DNA of 64,000 nt from Pandoraea sputorum (GCF_000814845.2 NZ_CP010431.2:1612001-1676000), one strand, 5' to 3'. Positions 20,907-30,657 are shown, counted from the first letter of the stretch. Notes: generated by a model from the letters alone, not told the origin. Translations and numbers: made by a program.

Positions 20907-21805
20907 TGATGACCCAACAAGCGCTCGAATTGGAAACGCCCGCCGTGAAGCCCACCGACGCCTTTACCCGCGTGCGTCTGCAAGCTTATCGCCGCCGCAA
21001 GAACATGTTCGCGATCGCCATGTCGCTCGCGGCCATGGCCTTCGGTCTGATCTGGCTGCTGTGGATCCTCTACACCACGCTTTCGCTGGGCATCGGCGGT
21101 CTGTCGCTGTCGCTGTTCACCGAAATGACGCCCCCGCCGAACACGGCCGGTGGCGGCCTCGCCAACGCCATCGCTGGCAGTCTGGTGATGGTGGGGGTTG
21201 CAACGCTGGTCGGCACGCCGCTGGGCATTCTGGCCGGTGTGTATCTGGCGGAGTACGGTCAGAAGTCGTGGCTCGCGAGCATCACGCGCTTCATCAACGA
21301 CATTCTGCTGTCGGCCCCGTCGATCGTGATCGGTTTGTTCGTCTACGCATTGGTTGTCGCGCAGATGGGCCACTTCTCCGCCTGGGCGGGCATCATCTCG
21401 CTCGCGCTGTTGCAGATTCCGATCGTGATCCGTACCACGGAGAACATGCTCAAGCTGGTGCCGAACAACTTGCGTGAAGCGGCCTTCGCGCTGGGCACGC
21501 CGAAGTGGCGAATCATTGTGAAGATCACGCTTAAGGCGTCCATCGCCGGTATCGTCACGGGCGTGTTGCTGGCCGTGGCGCGTATCGCTGGTGAGACGGC
21601 GCCGCTGCTGTTCACGGCACTCTCGAACCAGTTCTGGTCGCTGAATCTGAACCAGCCGATGGCCAACCTGCCGGTCACCATCTTCAAATTTGCCATGAGC
21701 CCGTTTGCCGAATGGCAATCGCTTGCCTGGGCGGGCGTATTCATCATCACCCTTGGGGTGCTGTTCCTGAACATTCTGGCGCGTACGTTGTTCGCCAAGA
21801 AGTAA
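20906..21805 (+). CDS. pstA: Phosphate ABC transporter permease PstA
   Basis: PstA is the partner permease of PstC. The 299-residue protein has an N-terminal cytoplasmic segment, six membrane spans and the EAA-type loop [50 protein letters not shown], with the diagnostic [10 protein letters not shown]. It begins one base inside the pstC stop codon. pstB follows after about 70 bases. Confidence 0.96.
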   Translation: MMTQQALELETPAVKPTDAFTRVRLQAYRRRKNMFAIAMSLAAMAFGLIWLLWILYTTLSLGIGGLSLSLFTEMTPPPNTAGGGLANAIAGSLVMVGVATLVGTPLGILAGVYLAEYGQKSWLASITRFINDILLSAPSIVIGLFVYALVVAQMGHFSAWAGIISLALLQIPIVIRTTENMLKLVPNNLREAAFALGTPKWRIIVKITLKASIAGIVTGVLLAVARIAGETAPLLFTALSNQFWSLNLNQPMANLPVTIFKFAMSPFAEWQSLAWAGVFIITLGVLFLNILARTLFAKK

Positions 21806-21876
21806 TCGGCAACTTCGAGCGACACCACGCGACCATAACGCGACGACCAACGCATACCTGACGGTTGAGACAGACC

Positions 21877-22659
21877 ATGACGAACCCGACTCAAGAAATC
21901 AAGCTGCCCTCGAAGATCGAAGTCAAGAACCTGAACTTCTTCTACGACAAGTACCACGCGCTCAAGAACATCAACCTGCGCATTCCCGACCGTAAGGTGA
22001 CGGCCTTCATCGGCCCGTCGGGTTGCGGCAAGTCGACGCTGCTGCGCACGTTCAACAAGATGTACGCCCTCTACCCGGAGCAACGCGCCGAGGGCGAGAT
22101 CAACATGGACGGCGAGAACCTGCTGACCGCCAAGCAAGACATCGCGCTGCTGCGCGCCAAGGTCGGCATGGTGTTCCAGAAGCCGACGCCGTTCCCGATG
22201 TCGATCTACGACAACATCGCGTTCGGTGTGCGTCTGTTCGAAAAGCTCTCGCGCTCGGAAATGGACGATCGTGTGGAGTGGGCGCTGACGAAGGCTGCGC
22301 TGTGGAGCGAAGTGAAGGACAAGCTGCAACAGTCCGGCTACGGCCTGTCGGGCGGTCAGCAGCAGCGACTGTGTATTGCACGCGGTATCGCGATCCGTCC
22401 GGAAGTGCTGCTGCTCGACGAACCGTGCTCGGCACTCGACCCGATTTCCACGGGCCGCATCGAAGAACTGATTGCCGAACTCAAGGACGACTACACGGTC
22501 GTGATCGTGACCCACAACATGCAGCAGGCCGCACGTTGCTCGGACTTCACGGCGTATATGTACCTGGGCGAGCTGATCGAATTCGGTGAGACCGAAAAGA
22601 TCTTCATCAAGCCGGACCGCAAAGAGACCGAAGACTACATCACCGGCCGTTTCGGTTGA
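21877..22659 (+). CDS. pstB: Phosphate ABC transporter ATPase PstB
   Basis: PstB powers phosphate import. Walker A is GPSGCGKST near residue 46, the Q-loop is [21 protein letters not shown], the ABC signature is [14 protein letters not shown], Walker B is [12 protein letters not shown], and [11 protein letters not shown] carries the switch His. I prefer the ATG at 21877 (MTNPTQEIK) to the TTG four codons upstream because it matches the usual N-terminus. phoU follows by 21 bases. Confidence 0.97.
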   Translation: MTNPTQEIKLPSKIEVKNLNFFYDKYHALKNINLRIPDRKVTAFIGPSGCGKSTLLRTFNKMYALYPEQRAEGEINMDGENLLTAKQDIALLRAKVGMVFQKPTPFPMSIYDNIAFGVRLFEKLSRSEMDDRVEWALTKAALWSEVKDKLQQSGYGLSGGQQQRLCIARGIAIRPEVLLLDEPCSALDPISTGRIEELIAELKDDYTVVIVTHNMQQAARCSDFTAYMYLGELIEFGETEKIFIKPDRKETEDYITGRFG

Positions 22660-22680
22660 TGCCACGAGGAAACCCGCGAC

Positions 22681-23388
22681 ATGAACGATAAACACCTTTC
22701 CAGCCAGTTCGATACCGACCTGAATCAGGTTTGCTCGCGCGTCCTCGAAATGGGCGGCCTGGTCGAGTCCCAGATCGTCACGGCGATGCAGGGCCTGAAC
22801 ACGTTCGACCGCACGCTGGTCGACGAAGTGATCTCGAACGAGCATCGTCTGAACACTCTGGAAGTCGAGATCGACGAAGAGTGCAGCAAGATCATCGCGC
22901 GTCGTCAGCCGACCGCGCGCGACCTGCGTCTGCTGCTGTCGATTTCGAAGACGATCACCAACCTCGAGCGCGCAGGCGACGAGGCCGAGAAGATCGCCAA
23001 GCGTACCCGTCACTTGCTGGAAGACGGCGCGGCGCAAAGCGTGAATTTCGCCGAAATCAAGCTCTCGGGCGAGATGGCGGCGCAGTTGCTGCGCCGCACG
23101 CTCGACGCGTTTGCCCGTCTGGACATCGTGGCAGCCGCCGAGATCGTGCGTGACGACAAGGCCATCGACAATGAATTCCGTGGCTTCGTGCGAAAATTGG
23201 TGACGTACATGATGGAGGATCCGCGGACCATCTCCGCCGGTCTGGACTTCCTGTTCATTGCCAAGGCTATCGAGCGTATCGGCGATCATGCGAAGAACAT
23301 CGCCGAATTCATCATTTACATTGTCAAGGGCACCGACGTCCGCCACATTTCGCGCGAAGACTTGCAGCGTAAAGTGCAAGGCGAGTAG
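22681..23388 (+). CDS. phoU: Phosphate signalling regulator PhoU
   Basis: PhoU links the Pst transporter to the PhoR kinase and represses the Pho regulon when phosphate is plentiful. The 235-residue protein consists of two PhoU helical bundles. Metal-binding E/D motifs are visible in the first (NLERAGDEAEKIAKRT) and the second (IERIGDHAKNIAEFIIYIVKG). A GAGGAAA site precedes the ATG. It is the last gene of the pst operon, with phoB 72 bases downstream. Confidence 0.97.
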   Translation: MNDKHLSSQFDTDLNQVCSRVLEMGGLVESQIVTAMQGLNTFDRTLVDEVISNEHRLNTLEVEIDEECSKIIARRQPTARDLRLLLSISKTITNLERAGDEAEKIAKRTRHLLEDGAAQSVNFAEIKLSGEMAAQLLRRTLDAFARLDIVAAAEIVRDDKAIDNEFRGFVRKLVTYMMEDPRTISAGLDFLFIAKAIERIGDHAKNIAEFIIYIVKGTDVRHISREDLQRKVQGE

Positions 23389-23460
23389 CACGAGTAGCGC
23401 GAATAGGGCAAACAAGGCGACTAGAAGCGCCCGACATTACTGAAGGTTTGAGAGGAACCG

Positions 23461-24162
23461 ATGCCTAGCAGCATTCTGATCGTGGAAGACGAGCCGGCGA
23501 TTTCCGAGCTGATCTCCGTTAACTTGCAACACGCGGGTCACTATCCGATTCGGGCGTACAACGCAGAGCAGGCGCTCACGTTGATCAGCGACGTCTTGCC
23601 GGATCTCGTTCTGCTCGACTGGATGCTGCCTGGCAAGTCGGGCGTGACGTTCGCGCGCGAGCTGCGTGCGAACGAGCGCACCAAGCACGTGCCGATCATC
23701 ATGCTCACCGCGCGCAGCGAAGAGCAGGACAAGGTGATGGGGCTTGAGATCGGCGCAGACGACTACGTCACCAAGCCGTTCTCGCCGAAGGAACTGATGG
23801 CGCGTATCAAGGCCGTGCTGCGTCGTCGTGCGCCGCAGCTCACCGAGGACGTGGTGAGCGTGAACGGCCTGAAGCTGGACCCGGCCACGCATCGCGTGAC
23901 GAGCCACCAGTCGAGCGGCGACATCAAGCTGGACCTCGGCCCGACGGAATTCCGTCTGCTTCACTTCTTCATGACGCATCCGGAGCGCGTGCACAGCCGC
24001 TCTCAGTTGCTCGATCAGGTGTGGGGCGATCACGTCTTCGTCGAAGAACGGACGGTGGACGTGCATATCAAGCGCCTTCGCGCGGCCCTTAAGCCGGCCG
24101 GCCACGATGCTATGATCGAGACCGTACGCGGCAGCGGCTACCGACTTACGAAGTCGGTCTGA
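23461..24162 (+). CDS. phoB: Phosphate regulon response regulator PhoB
   Basis: PhoB is an OmpR-type activator of phosphate-starvation genes. The 233-residue protein has a receiver domain (VEDEPAISELI acidic pocket, phosphoacceptor Asp in LVLLDWMLPGKSG, conserved Lys in DDYVTKPFSPKEL). Its winged-helix domain carries LLHFFMTHPERVHSRSQLLDQVWGDHVFVEERTVDVHIKRLR. PhoB boxes at 18501, 18681, 27828-27880 and 30513 are likely targets in this window. Confidence 0.97.
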   Translation: MPSSILIVEDEPAISELISVNLQHAGHYPIRAYNAEQALTLISDVLPDLVLLDWMLPGKSGVTFARELRANERTKHVPIIMLTARSEEQDKVMGLEIGADDYVTKPFSPKELMARIKAVLRRRAPQLTEDVVSVNGLKLDPATHRVTSHQSSGDIKLDLGPTEFRLLHFFMTHPERVHSRSQLLDQVWGDHVFVEERTVDVHIKRLRAALKPAGHDAMIETVRGSGYRLTKSV

Positions 24163-24264
24163 CGCGATGGGTCGACCGGGGACACTCCCGGTCGACCCTG
24201 TCGAAAGCTGCCGTGCCCATGCCACGCCTCAGGGTGAGGGCGGCAAAATTCCTGTGCATCGTCT

Positions 24265-25605
24265 ATGAATATCATCTGGGCCCGTGCGCTGGCGTTCTTG
24301 ATCCTGCAAGCGGCCATTTCGGTGGCCGTCGGCTGGCTCTTTGGCGCAAGCGCGGGTTACGTCACCGCAGTCGCCCTGCTGGTGATTCAGCTTTTCTTCA
24401 ACGTCTATCACGCCCAGCGCCTCTGGCGTCTGCTCGATGCCCCGGTCTATGGGGAAGTGCCGAGCGCTCTCGGGTTGTGGGGCGAAATCTATTACCGGCT
24501 GCACAAGCTGGCCAAGCGCTGGCATAACCAGGTCAAGCAGGTGGAACAACAGCACGCACGTTTCATTCAGGCGATCCAGGCATCGCCCAACGGCGTGATC
24601 ATGCTCGATGAGCAAAATCAGATCGAGTGGTGCAATGCGATTGCCGAGATGCATTTCGGCATCGACGCCAGGCGCGATCTGCGTCAACAGATCACCCATC
24701 TCCTGCGCACACCGGCCTTTGTGCATTACCTGTCGTCCGAGCGTTACGACGAAGCGCTGCTCATGCATCACATGGGCGAGAAGCGCAACAACGTGCTCTC
24801 GATGCAGGTGTTTCCGTACGGCGACAACCGCAAGCTGATCATTTCGCTGGACGTGACCGACCTGGAGCGCACCGACGCAATGCGGCGTGACTTCGTGGCC
24901 AACGTATCGCACGAGCTGAAGACGCCGCTCACGGTGCTTTCCGGCTTTCTCGAGACGGTGGGCGAACTGCCGCTATCTCCGGACGAGATTCAGCGCTACG
25001 TGGAAATCATGCGTCAGCAGGCCGGGCGCATGCAGAACATCGTGAACGATCTGCTGACGCTGGCGAAGCTCGAAGGCAGTGGCAAGCCGCCCTCGGACGA
25101 CCGCATCGACATGGGCATGCAGATGCGTTCCCTGCGCGGCGACGCCGAAGGCCTGTCGCAAGGTCAGCACGTGATCGAAGTGACGGGGGCCGAGGGGCTC
25201 GATCTGCGCGGTGCGGAAGGCGAGTTGCATAGCGCGTTCAGCAACCTTGTGAGTAATGCCGTGCGTTATACCCCACAGGGCGGCAAGATCCGCATCGAAT
25301 GGGGCGCGACGGATGACGGCGGCGCTCGCTTCGCGGTGGTCGACTCCGGGCTGGGCATTCCGGCCGAGCACATTCCTCGCCTCACCGAGCGCTTCTACCG
25401 CATCGACCGTAGCCGCTCGCGCGATACCGGCGGCACCGGCCTCGGGCTCGCCATCGTCAAGCACGTGCTCACACGCCATCAGGCCGATTTGCGCGTGACG
25501 AGCGAGGAAGGGCGCGGCAGCACGTTCGCTATCCATTTCCCGCCAACGCGTGTGGTGCATCGCGCACCGGTCGATATGCCGTCGGATGTGTCGGTGAACG
25601 GTTGA
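24265..25605 (+). CDS. phoR: Phosphate regulon sensor histidine kinase PhoR
   Basis: PhoR phosphorylates PhoB when Pst/PhoU signal low phosphate. The 446-residue protein has two adjacent N-terminal membrane segments with almost no periplasmic loop, a basic linker, and a PAS domain (QASPNGVIMLDEQNQIEWCNAIAE near residue 110). The H-box FVANVSHELKTPLTVLSGF lies near residue 212. A HATPase domain follows, with NLVSNAVRYTPQGG, VVDSGLGIPAEH and GGTGLGLAIVKH. The gene starts 102 bases after phoB. A strong terminator follows. Confidence 0.96.
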   Translation: MNIIWARALAFLILQAAISVAVGWLFGASAGYVTAVALLVIQLFFNVYHAQRLWRLLDAPVYGEVPSALGLWGEIYYRLHKLAKRWHNQVKQVEQQHARFIQAIQASPNGVIMLDEQNQIEWCNAIAEMHFGIDARRDLRQQITHLLRTPAFVHYLSSERYDEALLMHHMGEKRNNVLSMQVFPYGDNRKLIISLDVTDLERTDAMRRDFVANVSHELKTPLTVLSGFLETVGELPLSPDEIQRYVEIMRQQAGRMQNIVNDLLTLAKLEGSGKPPSDDRIDMGMQMRSLRGDAEGLSQGQHVIEVTGAEGLDLRGAEGELHSAFSNLVSNAVRYTPQGGKIRIEWGATDDGGARFAVVDSGLGIPAEHIPRLTERFYRIDRSRSRDTGGTGLGLAIVKHVLTRHQADLRVTSEEGRGSTFAIHFPPTRVVHRAPVDMPSDVSVNG

Positions 25606-25627
25606 CCTGTGACCTGTCGCTGAAATG

Positions 25628-25654
25628 AAAAAGGGGCTTTATCAGCCCCTTTTT
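25628..25654. terminator. Bidirectional terminator between phoR and ppk
   Basis: AAAAAGGGGCT (25628-25638) pairs perfectly with AGCCCCTTTTT (25644-25654) with a 5-base loop. It separates the convergent phoR and ppk genes and has U-tracts for both directions. Confidence 0.88.
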
Positions 25655-25680
25655 CAATGGCGAGCGCAAAGCCCGTCGGC

Positions 25681-27753
25681 TTAGTTACCCGTCTGCACGT
25701 GCTGTGCGATCTCCTGCATGAGCGCCATCTGACTGTTATACGACGTCTTGCCCGCGCGGCGGCGAAGATAGCTGCCGTCCGGGCGCATCAGCCAGGACAG
25801 CACATTGTCGCGCAGATGCACCATCAGCCCCTCGCGAATCACGCGGGCCTTCAGGCGCTTGTCGCGCACCGGGAACGCCACTTCCACGCGACGGAAGAAG
25901 TTGCGCTCCATCCAGTCGGCGCTGGACAGCATCACATGCTCGTCGCCGTTCGCGTAGAAGTAATAGATGCGATGGTGTTCGAGGAAGCGTCCGACAATCG
26001 AGCGTACGGTGATGTTTTCTGACAATCCCTTTACGCCGGCGCGCAGCGAGCACACGCCACGCACGATCAGATCGATCTTCACGCCTGCACGAGATGCCTT
26101 GTAGAGCTCGGCGATGATCGTCGGCTCCAGCAAAGCGTTCATCTTCGCGATGATGCGTGCCTTCTTGCCTGCAGCGGCCGCTTCCGTCTCGCGACGAATC
26201 GCTTCGAGCAGATGCATGTGCATGGTGAACGGCGACTGCCAGAGGCCGTTCAGATGCGTCTGACGGCCGATGCCGGTCAGTTGCTGGAAGACGACGTGCA
26301 CGTCGGCGCACAGCGCTTCGTCGGCGGTCATCAGGCCGAAGTCCGTGTACAGACGCGCGGTACGCGGGTGATAGTTGCCGGTGCCGAGGTGGACGTAGCG
26401 TTTGAGGAACGTTTTCTTGCCGTGGCGCGTGCGACGCACCACGAGCAGCATCTTCGCGTGGCACTTGTGGCCGACCACGCCGTAGACGACGTGCGCACCC
26501 ACCGCTTCGAGCCGTGCGGCCCAGTTGATGTTCGTTTCTTCGTCGAAGCGCGCCAGCAGTTCCACGACGACCGTCACTTCCTTGCCATTGCGGGCAGCTT
26601 CCATGAGGGCGTCCATCAGCGACGACTCGTTGCCGGTGCGATAGATCGTCTGCTTGATGGCCACCACGTCGGGATCGCGTGCGGCTTGCAGAAGCAATTC
26701 GAGCACGGGCTGGAAGCTGTCGTACGGATGGTGCAGCAGCAGATCGCCCTGATCGATGAGATCGAACATGGCGGGCGACGCGCTCATGCGCTTGGGCAGC
26801 GCAGGCACAAACGGCACGAACTTCAGATCCGGGCGGTCGACCATCTCGGGCAGCGGCATTAGCCGCACGAGATTGACGGGGCCCTTCACGCGGTAGCAGT
26901 CCGAGTCGGCCAGCCCGCATTCCGTCTGAAGACGGCGCACGAGGCGGGCAGGGGCGCCGGCGTCGACTTCGAGGCGTACGGCGTCGCCAAGATGGCGGGC
27001 CGGGAGTTCGCCCTGAAGCGCGGTGCGCAGATTGGTGATTTCGTCTTCGTCGACGAACAGGTCGCTGTTACGCGTCACCCGGAACTGGTGGCAGCCCTTG
27101 GCGGTGAGTCCCGGGAACAGTTCGCTGGCGAAGCGCAGCATGAGCGAGCTGAGCAGCACGAAGCTGTTGGGCAGCGGGGCGAGCGTGGGCGGCATCGGTA
27201 CGAGGCGCGGCAAGGCTCGCGGGGCTTGGACGATGGCGAGTTCGGCGTCGCGGCCGAAAGCGTCCTTGCCTTCGAGTTCGACGGCGAAGTTCAGGCTCTT
27301 ATTGAGTACGCGCGGGAACGGGTGGGCCGGGTCCAGGCCGATAGGCGTGAGCACGGGCACGAGTTCGCGCATAAAGTAGTCACGGGCCCATTCGACCTGC
27401 GCGTCGTTCCATTGGCCGGATGGGTGGAACGCGATGCCTTCGGCTTCGAGCAGCGGCAGGATGCTGCCGAACATGGCGTACTGCTTTTCGACGAGCGCTT
27501 GTGCCCGGGCGCAGACTTGCGTGTAAACTTGCTGAAACGTCATGCCGTCCGGCGTGAGCATGCCCGGATTCTCGCGCATCTGCTCCTTCAGTCCGGCGAC
27601 GCGGATTTCGAAGAATTCATCCAGATTGCTACTCACGATACAGACAAAGCGCAGGCGCTCGAGCAGTGGCGTGGCCGGATCGGCCGCCTGGGCAAGCACG
27701 CGTTCGTTAAACGCGAGAATGCCCAGCTCTCGGTTGAGCAGCGGGTAATTCAT
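25681..27753 (-). CDS. ppk: Polyphosphate kinase 1
   Basis: PPK1 reversibly builds inorganic polyphosphate from ATP. The 690-residue form has the N-terminal domain (PLLNRELGILAFNERVLAQA, SSNLDEFFEIRVAGLKEQM), the head domain, and catalytic C-domains. The latter show HHPYDSFQPVLELL, the phosphohistidine stretch VVGHKCHAKMLLVVRR with a following HLGTGNYHPRTARLYTDFGL, and a second HxK-like region near NGDEHVMLSSADWMERN. I start it at MNYPLLNREL (ATG at 27753). A start 14 codons upstream (27795) is possible, and neither has a good ribosome site. It is divergent from ppx across a cluster of Pho-box-like repeats. Confidence 0.95.
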   Translation of the reverse strand: MNYPLLNRELGILAFNERVLAQAADPATPLLERLRFVCIVSSNLDEFFEIRVAGLKEQMRENPGMLTPDGMTFQQVYTQVCARAQALVEKQYAMFGSILPLLEAEGIAFHPSGQWNDAQVEWARDYFMRELVPVLTPIGLDPAHPFPRVLNKSLNFAVELEGKDAFGRDAELAIVQAPRALPRLVPMPPTLAPLPNSFVLLSSLMLRFASELFPGLTAKGCHQFRVTRNSDLFVDEDEITNLRTALQGELPARHLGDAVRLEVDAGAPARLVRRLQTECGLADSDCYRVKGPVNLVRLMPLPEMVDRPDLKFVPFVPALPKRMSASPAMFDLIDQGDLLLHHPYDSFQPVLELLLQAARDPDVVAIKQTIYRTGNESSLMDALMEAARNGKEVTVVVELLARFDEETNINWAARLEAVGAHVVYGVVGHKCHAKMLLVVRRTRHGKKTFLKRYVHLGTGNYHPRTARLYTDFGLMTADEALCADVHVVFQQLTGIGRQTHLNGLWQSPFTMHMHLLEAIRRETEAAAAGKKARIIAKMNALLEPTIIAELYKASRAGVKIDLIVRGVCSLRAGVKGLSENITVRSIVGRFLEHHRIYYFYANGDEHVMLSSADWMERNFFRRVEVAFPVRDKRLKARVIREGLMVHLRDNVLSWLMRPDGSYLRRRAGKTSYNSQMALMQEIAQHVQTGN

Positions 27754-27827
27754 ATTGAACGTGCGAAAGACATGGGATTGGCGTGAATTCTTCATCCGTA
27801 TTGTTACAGTTATATGACATTCACATT

Positions 27828-27880
27828 TGTCAACGACGTGTCATATTCGATTTGTAACTTATTCGTCATTTATTTGTCGA
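27828..27880. promoter_or_regulatory. Cluster of 11-bp-spaced PhoB-box-like repeats between ppk and ppx
   Basis: On the plus strand TGTCAA (27828) and TGTCAT (27839) are 11 bases apart. TGTAAC (27853), CGTCAT (27864) and TGTCGA (27875) form a second series with exact 11-base steps. Each hexamer resembles the TGTCAT half of a PhoB box. The block is AT-rich against its surroundings and sits in the divergent ppk-ppx promoter region, so PhoB control of both polyphosphate genes is likely. Confidence 0.6.
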
Positions 27881-27947
27881 GTGGCCGTCATGCTTTTAAA
27901 GTTAAGCATCGGACATTACGGCGCTCTTCGCTCAGGCGCACCTCCAC

Positions 27948-29489
27948 ATGAGTACCTCATCGCCCTCGTTAGCGGCCGTCGATCTCGGCTCGAACAGTTT
28001 TCGCCTGATCATCGGCCGCGTGGAGGAGACTTCCGCCGGCACCCAGATCTATCAGGTCGATGCGCTGCGCGAGCCGGTGCGACTTGCCGCTGGCCTGAAC
28101 GCTGAGAAGTATCTCGATCATCCGTCGCAGCAGCGCGGCTGGGACGTGCTAAAGCGCTTCGGCGAGCGGCTGCGCGGTTTTCATCCCGATCAGGTGCGTG
28201 CGGTTGCGACCAACACGTTGCGCGTCGCCAAGAACGCGCAGGACTTTCTGGGCGAAGCGCAGCGTGCGCTCGGGTTCCCAATCGAAGTGATCGCCGGACG
28301 CGAAGAAGCGCGCCTGATCTACGCGGGCGCGGCGCATTCGGTGCCGACGTGTCCGGGGAATCGCCTGGTGGTGGATATCGGCGGCGGCTCGACCGAATTC
28401 ATCATCGGCCAGGATTACGAACCGCTGATCATGGAGAGTCTCTATATCGGTTGTGTGAGTCACAGCCGTCAGTTCTTCCCCAGCGGCAACGTCGACGAGT
28501 ATGCGATGAAGCAGGCCGAGCTGGCCGCTCGTCGCGAAATCCAGATCATTTCGTCGTCTTTCCGCGAAGCTGCCTGGTCGCAGGCCATCGGCTCGTCGGG
28601 CACAGCGCGGGCGCTGGCTGAGTTGCTCGAAGCCAATGGCTTCAACGACGGTGGTGTGCATGGCCTCACGCGCGGTGGTCTCGAACGGCTGAAACGCGCG
28701 TTGATCAAGGCCGAGAACGCTAACCGTCTCAAGCTGGCGGGCCTCAAGCAGGATCGTATTCCGGTGCTGCCGGGCGGCCTGTCCATCATGCTGTCCGTGT
28801 TCAACGAACTCGAAGTCGACCATATGGAGACGACGGACGCCGCGCTGCGTCTGGGCGTGATGTACGACTTGCTGGGCCGTACGCAGCATCAGGACATGCG
28901 CGCGGTGACCGTCGAGCAGTTTGTGCGCCGTTACGGCGTGGACCGTGCGCAGGCTGAGCGGGTAGGGCGTCTTGCCGTGTCGCTGTACCGTCAGTTGCCG
29001 GTCGATCTCGATGTCGTCGATGGCGATGCGTCCGATGACGCGCAGGACGAAGGCCGCGAGGAGGGCGAAGCGCTACTCAACTGGGCATCGTCGCTGCACG
29101 AGATGGGTCTGTCGATCTCGCACAGCGCCTATCACAAGCATTCGGCCTACATCGGCAGCAACGCCGACATGCCGGGCTTCTCGCGCCCGGATCAGGCGCG
29201 GCTCGCCGAGCTGTTACTGGGGCACGTCGGCAAGCTGGGCAAGCTGGCGTCGCAGGCCCAGCAGGTCGACTGGCAGTTGCTGTTCTGTCTGCGTCTCGCG
29301 GTGCTGTTCTGTCGCCGCCGGACCGATGCACTGCCGGAAAGTATCGATGTCGAACGTCTCGACGACGGTTTTCAGGTCTGCGTGCCGCGCGCATGGATCG
29401 AGGCTAATCCGCTGACCGATTACAGCCTGCAACGCGAAGCGCAGGAGTGGGAGAAGATCGGGATGCGTTACAAGGTGGTCTACGCCTGA
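27948..29489 (+). CDS. ppx: Exopolyphosphatase, Ppx/GppA family
   Basis: Ppx removes terminal phosphate from polyphosphate and relatives hydrolyse pppGpp. The 513-residue protein belongs to the ASKHA fold. Motifs are AAVDLGSNSFRLIIGRV near residue 10, TNTLRVAKN, GREEARLIYAGA, DIGGGSTEFIIG near residue 145, and SSGTARALAE. A C-terminal helical HD-like domain carries the HEMGLSISHSAYHKHSAYI segment, as in E. coli Ppx. It is transcribed away from ppk. The ATG at 27948 has no strong ribosome site. Confidence 0.95.
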   Translation: MSTSSPSLAAVDLGSNSFRLIIGRVEETSAGTQIYQVDALREPVRLAAGLNAEKYLDHPSQQRGWDVLKRFGERLRGFHPDQVRAVATNTLRVAKNAQDFLGEAQRALGFPIEVIAGREEARLIYAGAAHSVPTCPGNRLVVDIGGGSTEFIIGQDYEPLIMESLYIGCVSHSRQFFPSGNVDEYAMKQAELAARREIQIISSSFREAAWSQAIGSSGTARALAELLEANGFNDGGVHGLTRGGLERLKRALIKAENANRLKLAGLKQDRIPVLPGGLSIMLSVFNELEVDHMETTDAALRLGVMYDLLGRTQHQDMRAVTVEQFVRRYGVDRAQAERVGRLAVSLYRQLPVDLDVVDGDASDDAQDEGREEGEALLNWASSLHEMGLSISHSAYHKHSAYIGSNADMPGFSRPDQARLAELLLGHVGKLGKLASQAQQVDWQLLFCLRLAVLFCRRRTDALPESIDVERLDDGFQVCVPRAWIEANPLTDYSLQREAQEWEKIGMRYKVVYA

Positions 29490-29532
29490 CGCCTTCGGCG
29501 CGCACAGTTCGGGGCGCGTAGGACAGCCAACG

Positions 29533-29558
29533 AAAAGCCCGGCTCTTGCCGGGCTTTT
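29533..29558. terminator. Bidirectional terminator between ppx and the acyltransferase gene
   Basis: AAAAGCCCGGC (29533-29543) pairs perfectly with GCCGGGCTTTT (29548-29558) around the loop TCTT and is followed by further T residues. It separates two convergent genes. Confidence 0.85.
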
Positions 29559-29612
29559 TCTTGTCCCTCAGGGTATTGAGCAGGGACGGAATACTTGGGG
29601 GATCGGTGTCGG

Positions 29613-30440
29613 TCAGGCTTGTTGGAGCTTGCTGACGAGTTCCGGTCCGAGGAAGTGACGCGCGTAACGCGGGTTCATGTCGGACAGGCGGAACAGCGTG
29701 AGAAAGTCTGCGGTGTTGAAGTCAGGGTCCCAGGCCGGTGCGCCGCAGATGCGGGCGCCAAGGCGCAGGTAGCCTTTGACGAGGGCGGGCGGCTCGACGT
29801 CGAGGGTCGATTGCAGCTCGTCCACCGGCAGGGCGATACGGGGTACGGCGTGGTACTCGGCCGGGGCCATCGAGGTGTCTTGCAGCTTGCGATAGAGGCT
29901 GGCGGCATAGTGACCGCCGTCGGCCATCGGCACGCTGGCGCAGCCGAGCATCGTCTCGAGGCCGTTGCGCAGCATGTATTCGGCCAGACCGCTCCACAGG
30001 GCCATGATGACGGCGCCGTTGCGGTAGTCCGTGTGCACGCACGAGCGGCCGGTTTCGAGCATCTTCGGGCGCAGGTGATCCAGACGCGAGAGGTCGAACT
30101 CTCCTTCGGAGTAGAGACGGCCGAGGCGCTTGGCTTGCGAGGGGGGCAATACGCGATAGGTGCCGACGACCTTGAGCGAATCCTGATCGCGCACGATCAG
30201 GTGGTCGCAATATTGGTCGTATTCGTCGACGTCGAGGCCTTCGGGACCCTTGACCGACGCGCCCATTTCTTCGGCGAAGACCTGATATCTCAGGTGCTGC
30301 GCTTCACGAAGCTCGCTTTCGTCGCGTGCCCACGCCACAGCCAGATTCGGTTTGACAGGCGTTTCAGGGCGAGGAAGACGCCTCCGCGACGTAGGGGGCA
30401 GCGAAGAGAGCGGCATTGTGGGGTTCGGCAGGTCGCGCAT
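29613..30440 (-). CDS. olsB: L-ornithine N-alpha-acyltransferase, OlsB-like
   Basis: OlsB transfers a 3-hydroxyacyl group from ACP to ornithine, the first step of ornithine-lipid synthesis. The 275-residue protein matches the OlsB/hemolysin-like GNAT family. It shows VAWARDESELREAQHLRYQVFAEEMGA near residue 35, DEYDQYCDHLIVRD, VVGTYRVLPP, the acyl-carrier-binding ETGRSCVHTDYRNGAVIMALWSGL, and GCASVPMADGGHYAASLYRKL. I start it at ATG 30440 (MRDLPN), which has AAAGGGC upstream. A PhoB-box-like pair 75-90 bases before the start would fit induction when phosphate is scarce and phospholipids are replaced by ornithine lipids. Confidence 0.78.
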   Translation of the reverse strand: MRDLPNPTMPLSSLPPTSRRRLPRPETPVKPNLAVAWARDESELREAQHLRYQVFAEEMGASVKGPEGLDVDEYDQYCDHLIVRDQDSLKVVGTYRVLPPSQAKRLGRLYSEGEFDLSRLDHLRPKMLETGRSCVHTDYRNGAVIMALWSGLAEYMLRNGLETMLGCASVPMADGGHYAASLYRKLQDTSMAPAEYHAVPRIALPVDELQSTLDVEPPALVKGYLRLGARICGAPAWDPDFNTADFLTLFRLSDMNPRYARHFLGPELVSKLQQA

Positions 30441-30512
30441 AAAAGCCCTTTTTTTGACGGTCGCGTTGCGACGTACTTTAAAAAGCATCAATGTCGATTC
30501 CGTGAACGGTAG

Positions 30513-30529
30513 GCGACAATTCTATGACA
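30513..30529 (-). promoter_or_regulatory. PhoB-box-like repeat upstream of the OlsB-like gene
   Basis: On the minus strand, TGTCAT (30529-30524) is followed 11 bases later by TGTCGC (30518-30513). Spacing and sequence resemble the PhoB box. It lies 73-89 bases before the chosen start, a suitable distance for an activator site. The second half is imperfect. Confidence 0.45.
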
Positions 30530-30657
30530 AAACGTCCGTTGTCATGAGTCAGATCCCCTATTCGACACCTTACATCGTCCGATTCACGGGCATTTCCGGG
30601 CATTGAGAGGCAACCGAGGGCGAATTTGCAGCCCGTCGATAAATGCCGGATCAAGCG

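Noticed and set aside
21343..23415. A 690-codon minus-strand open frame across pstA, pstB and phoU
   Set aside because: It lies opposite three intact pst genes and has the same biased composition as other shadow frames.
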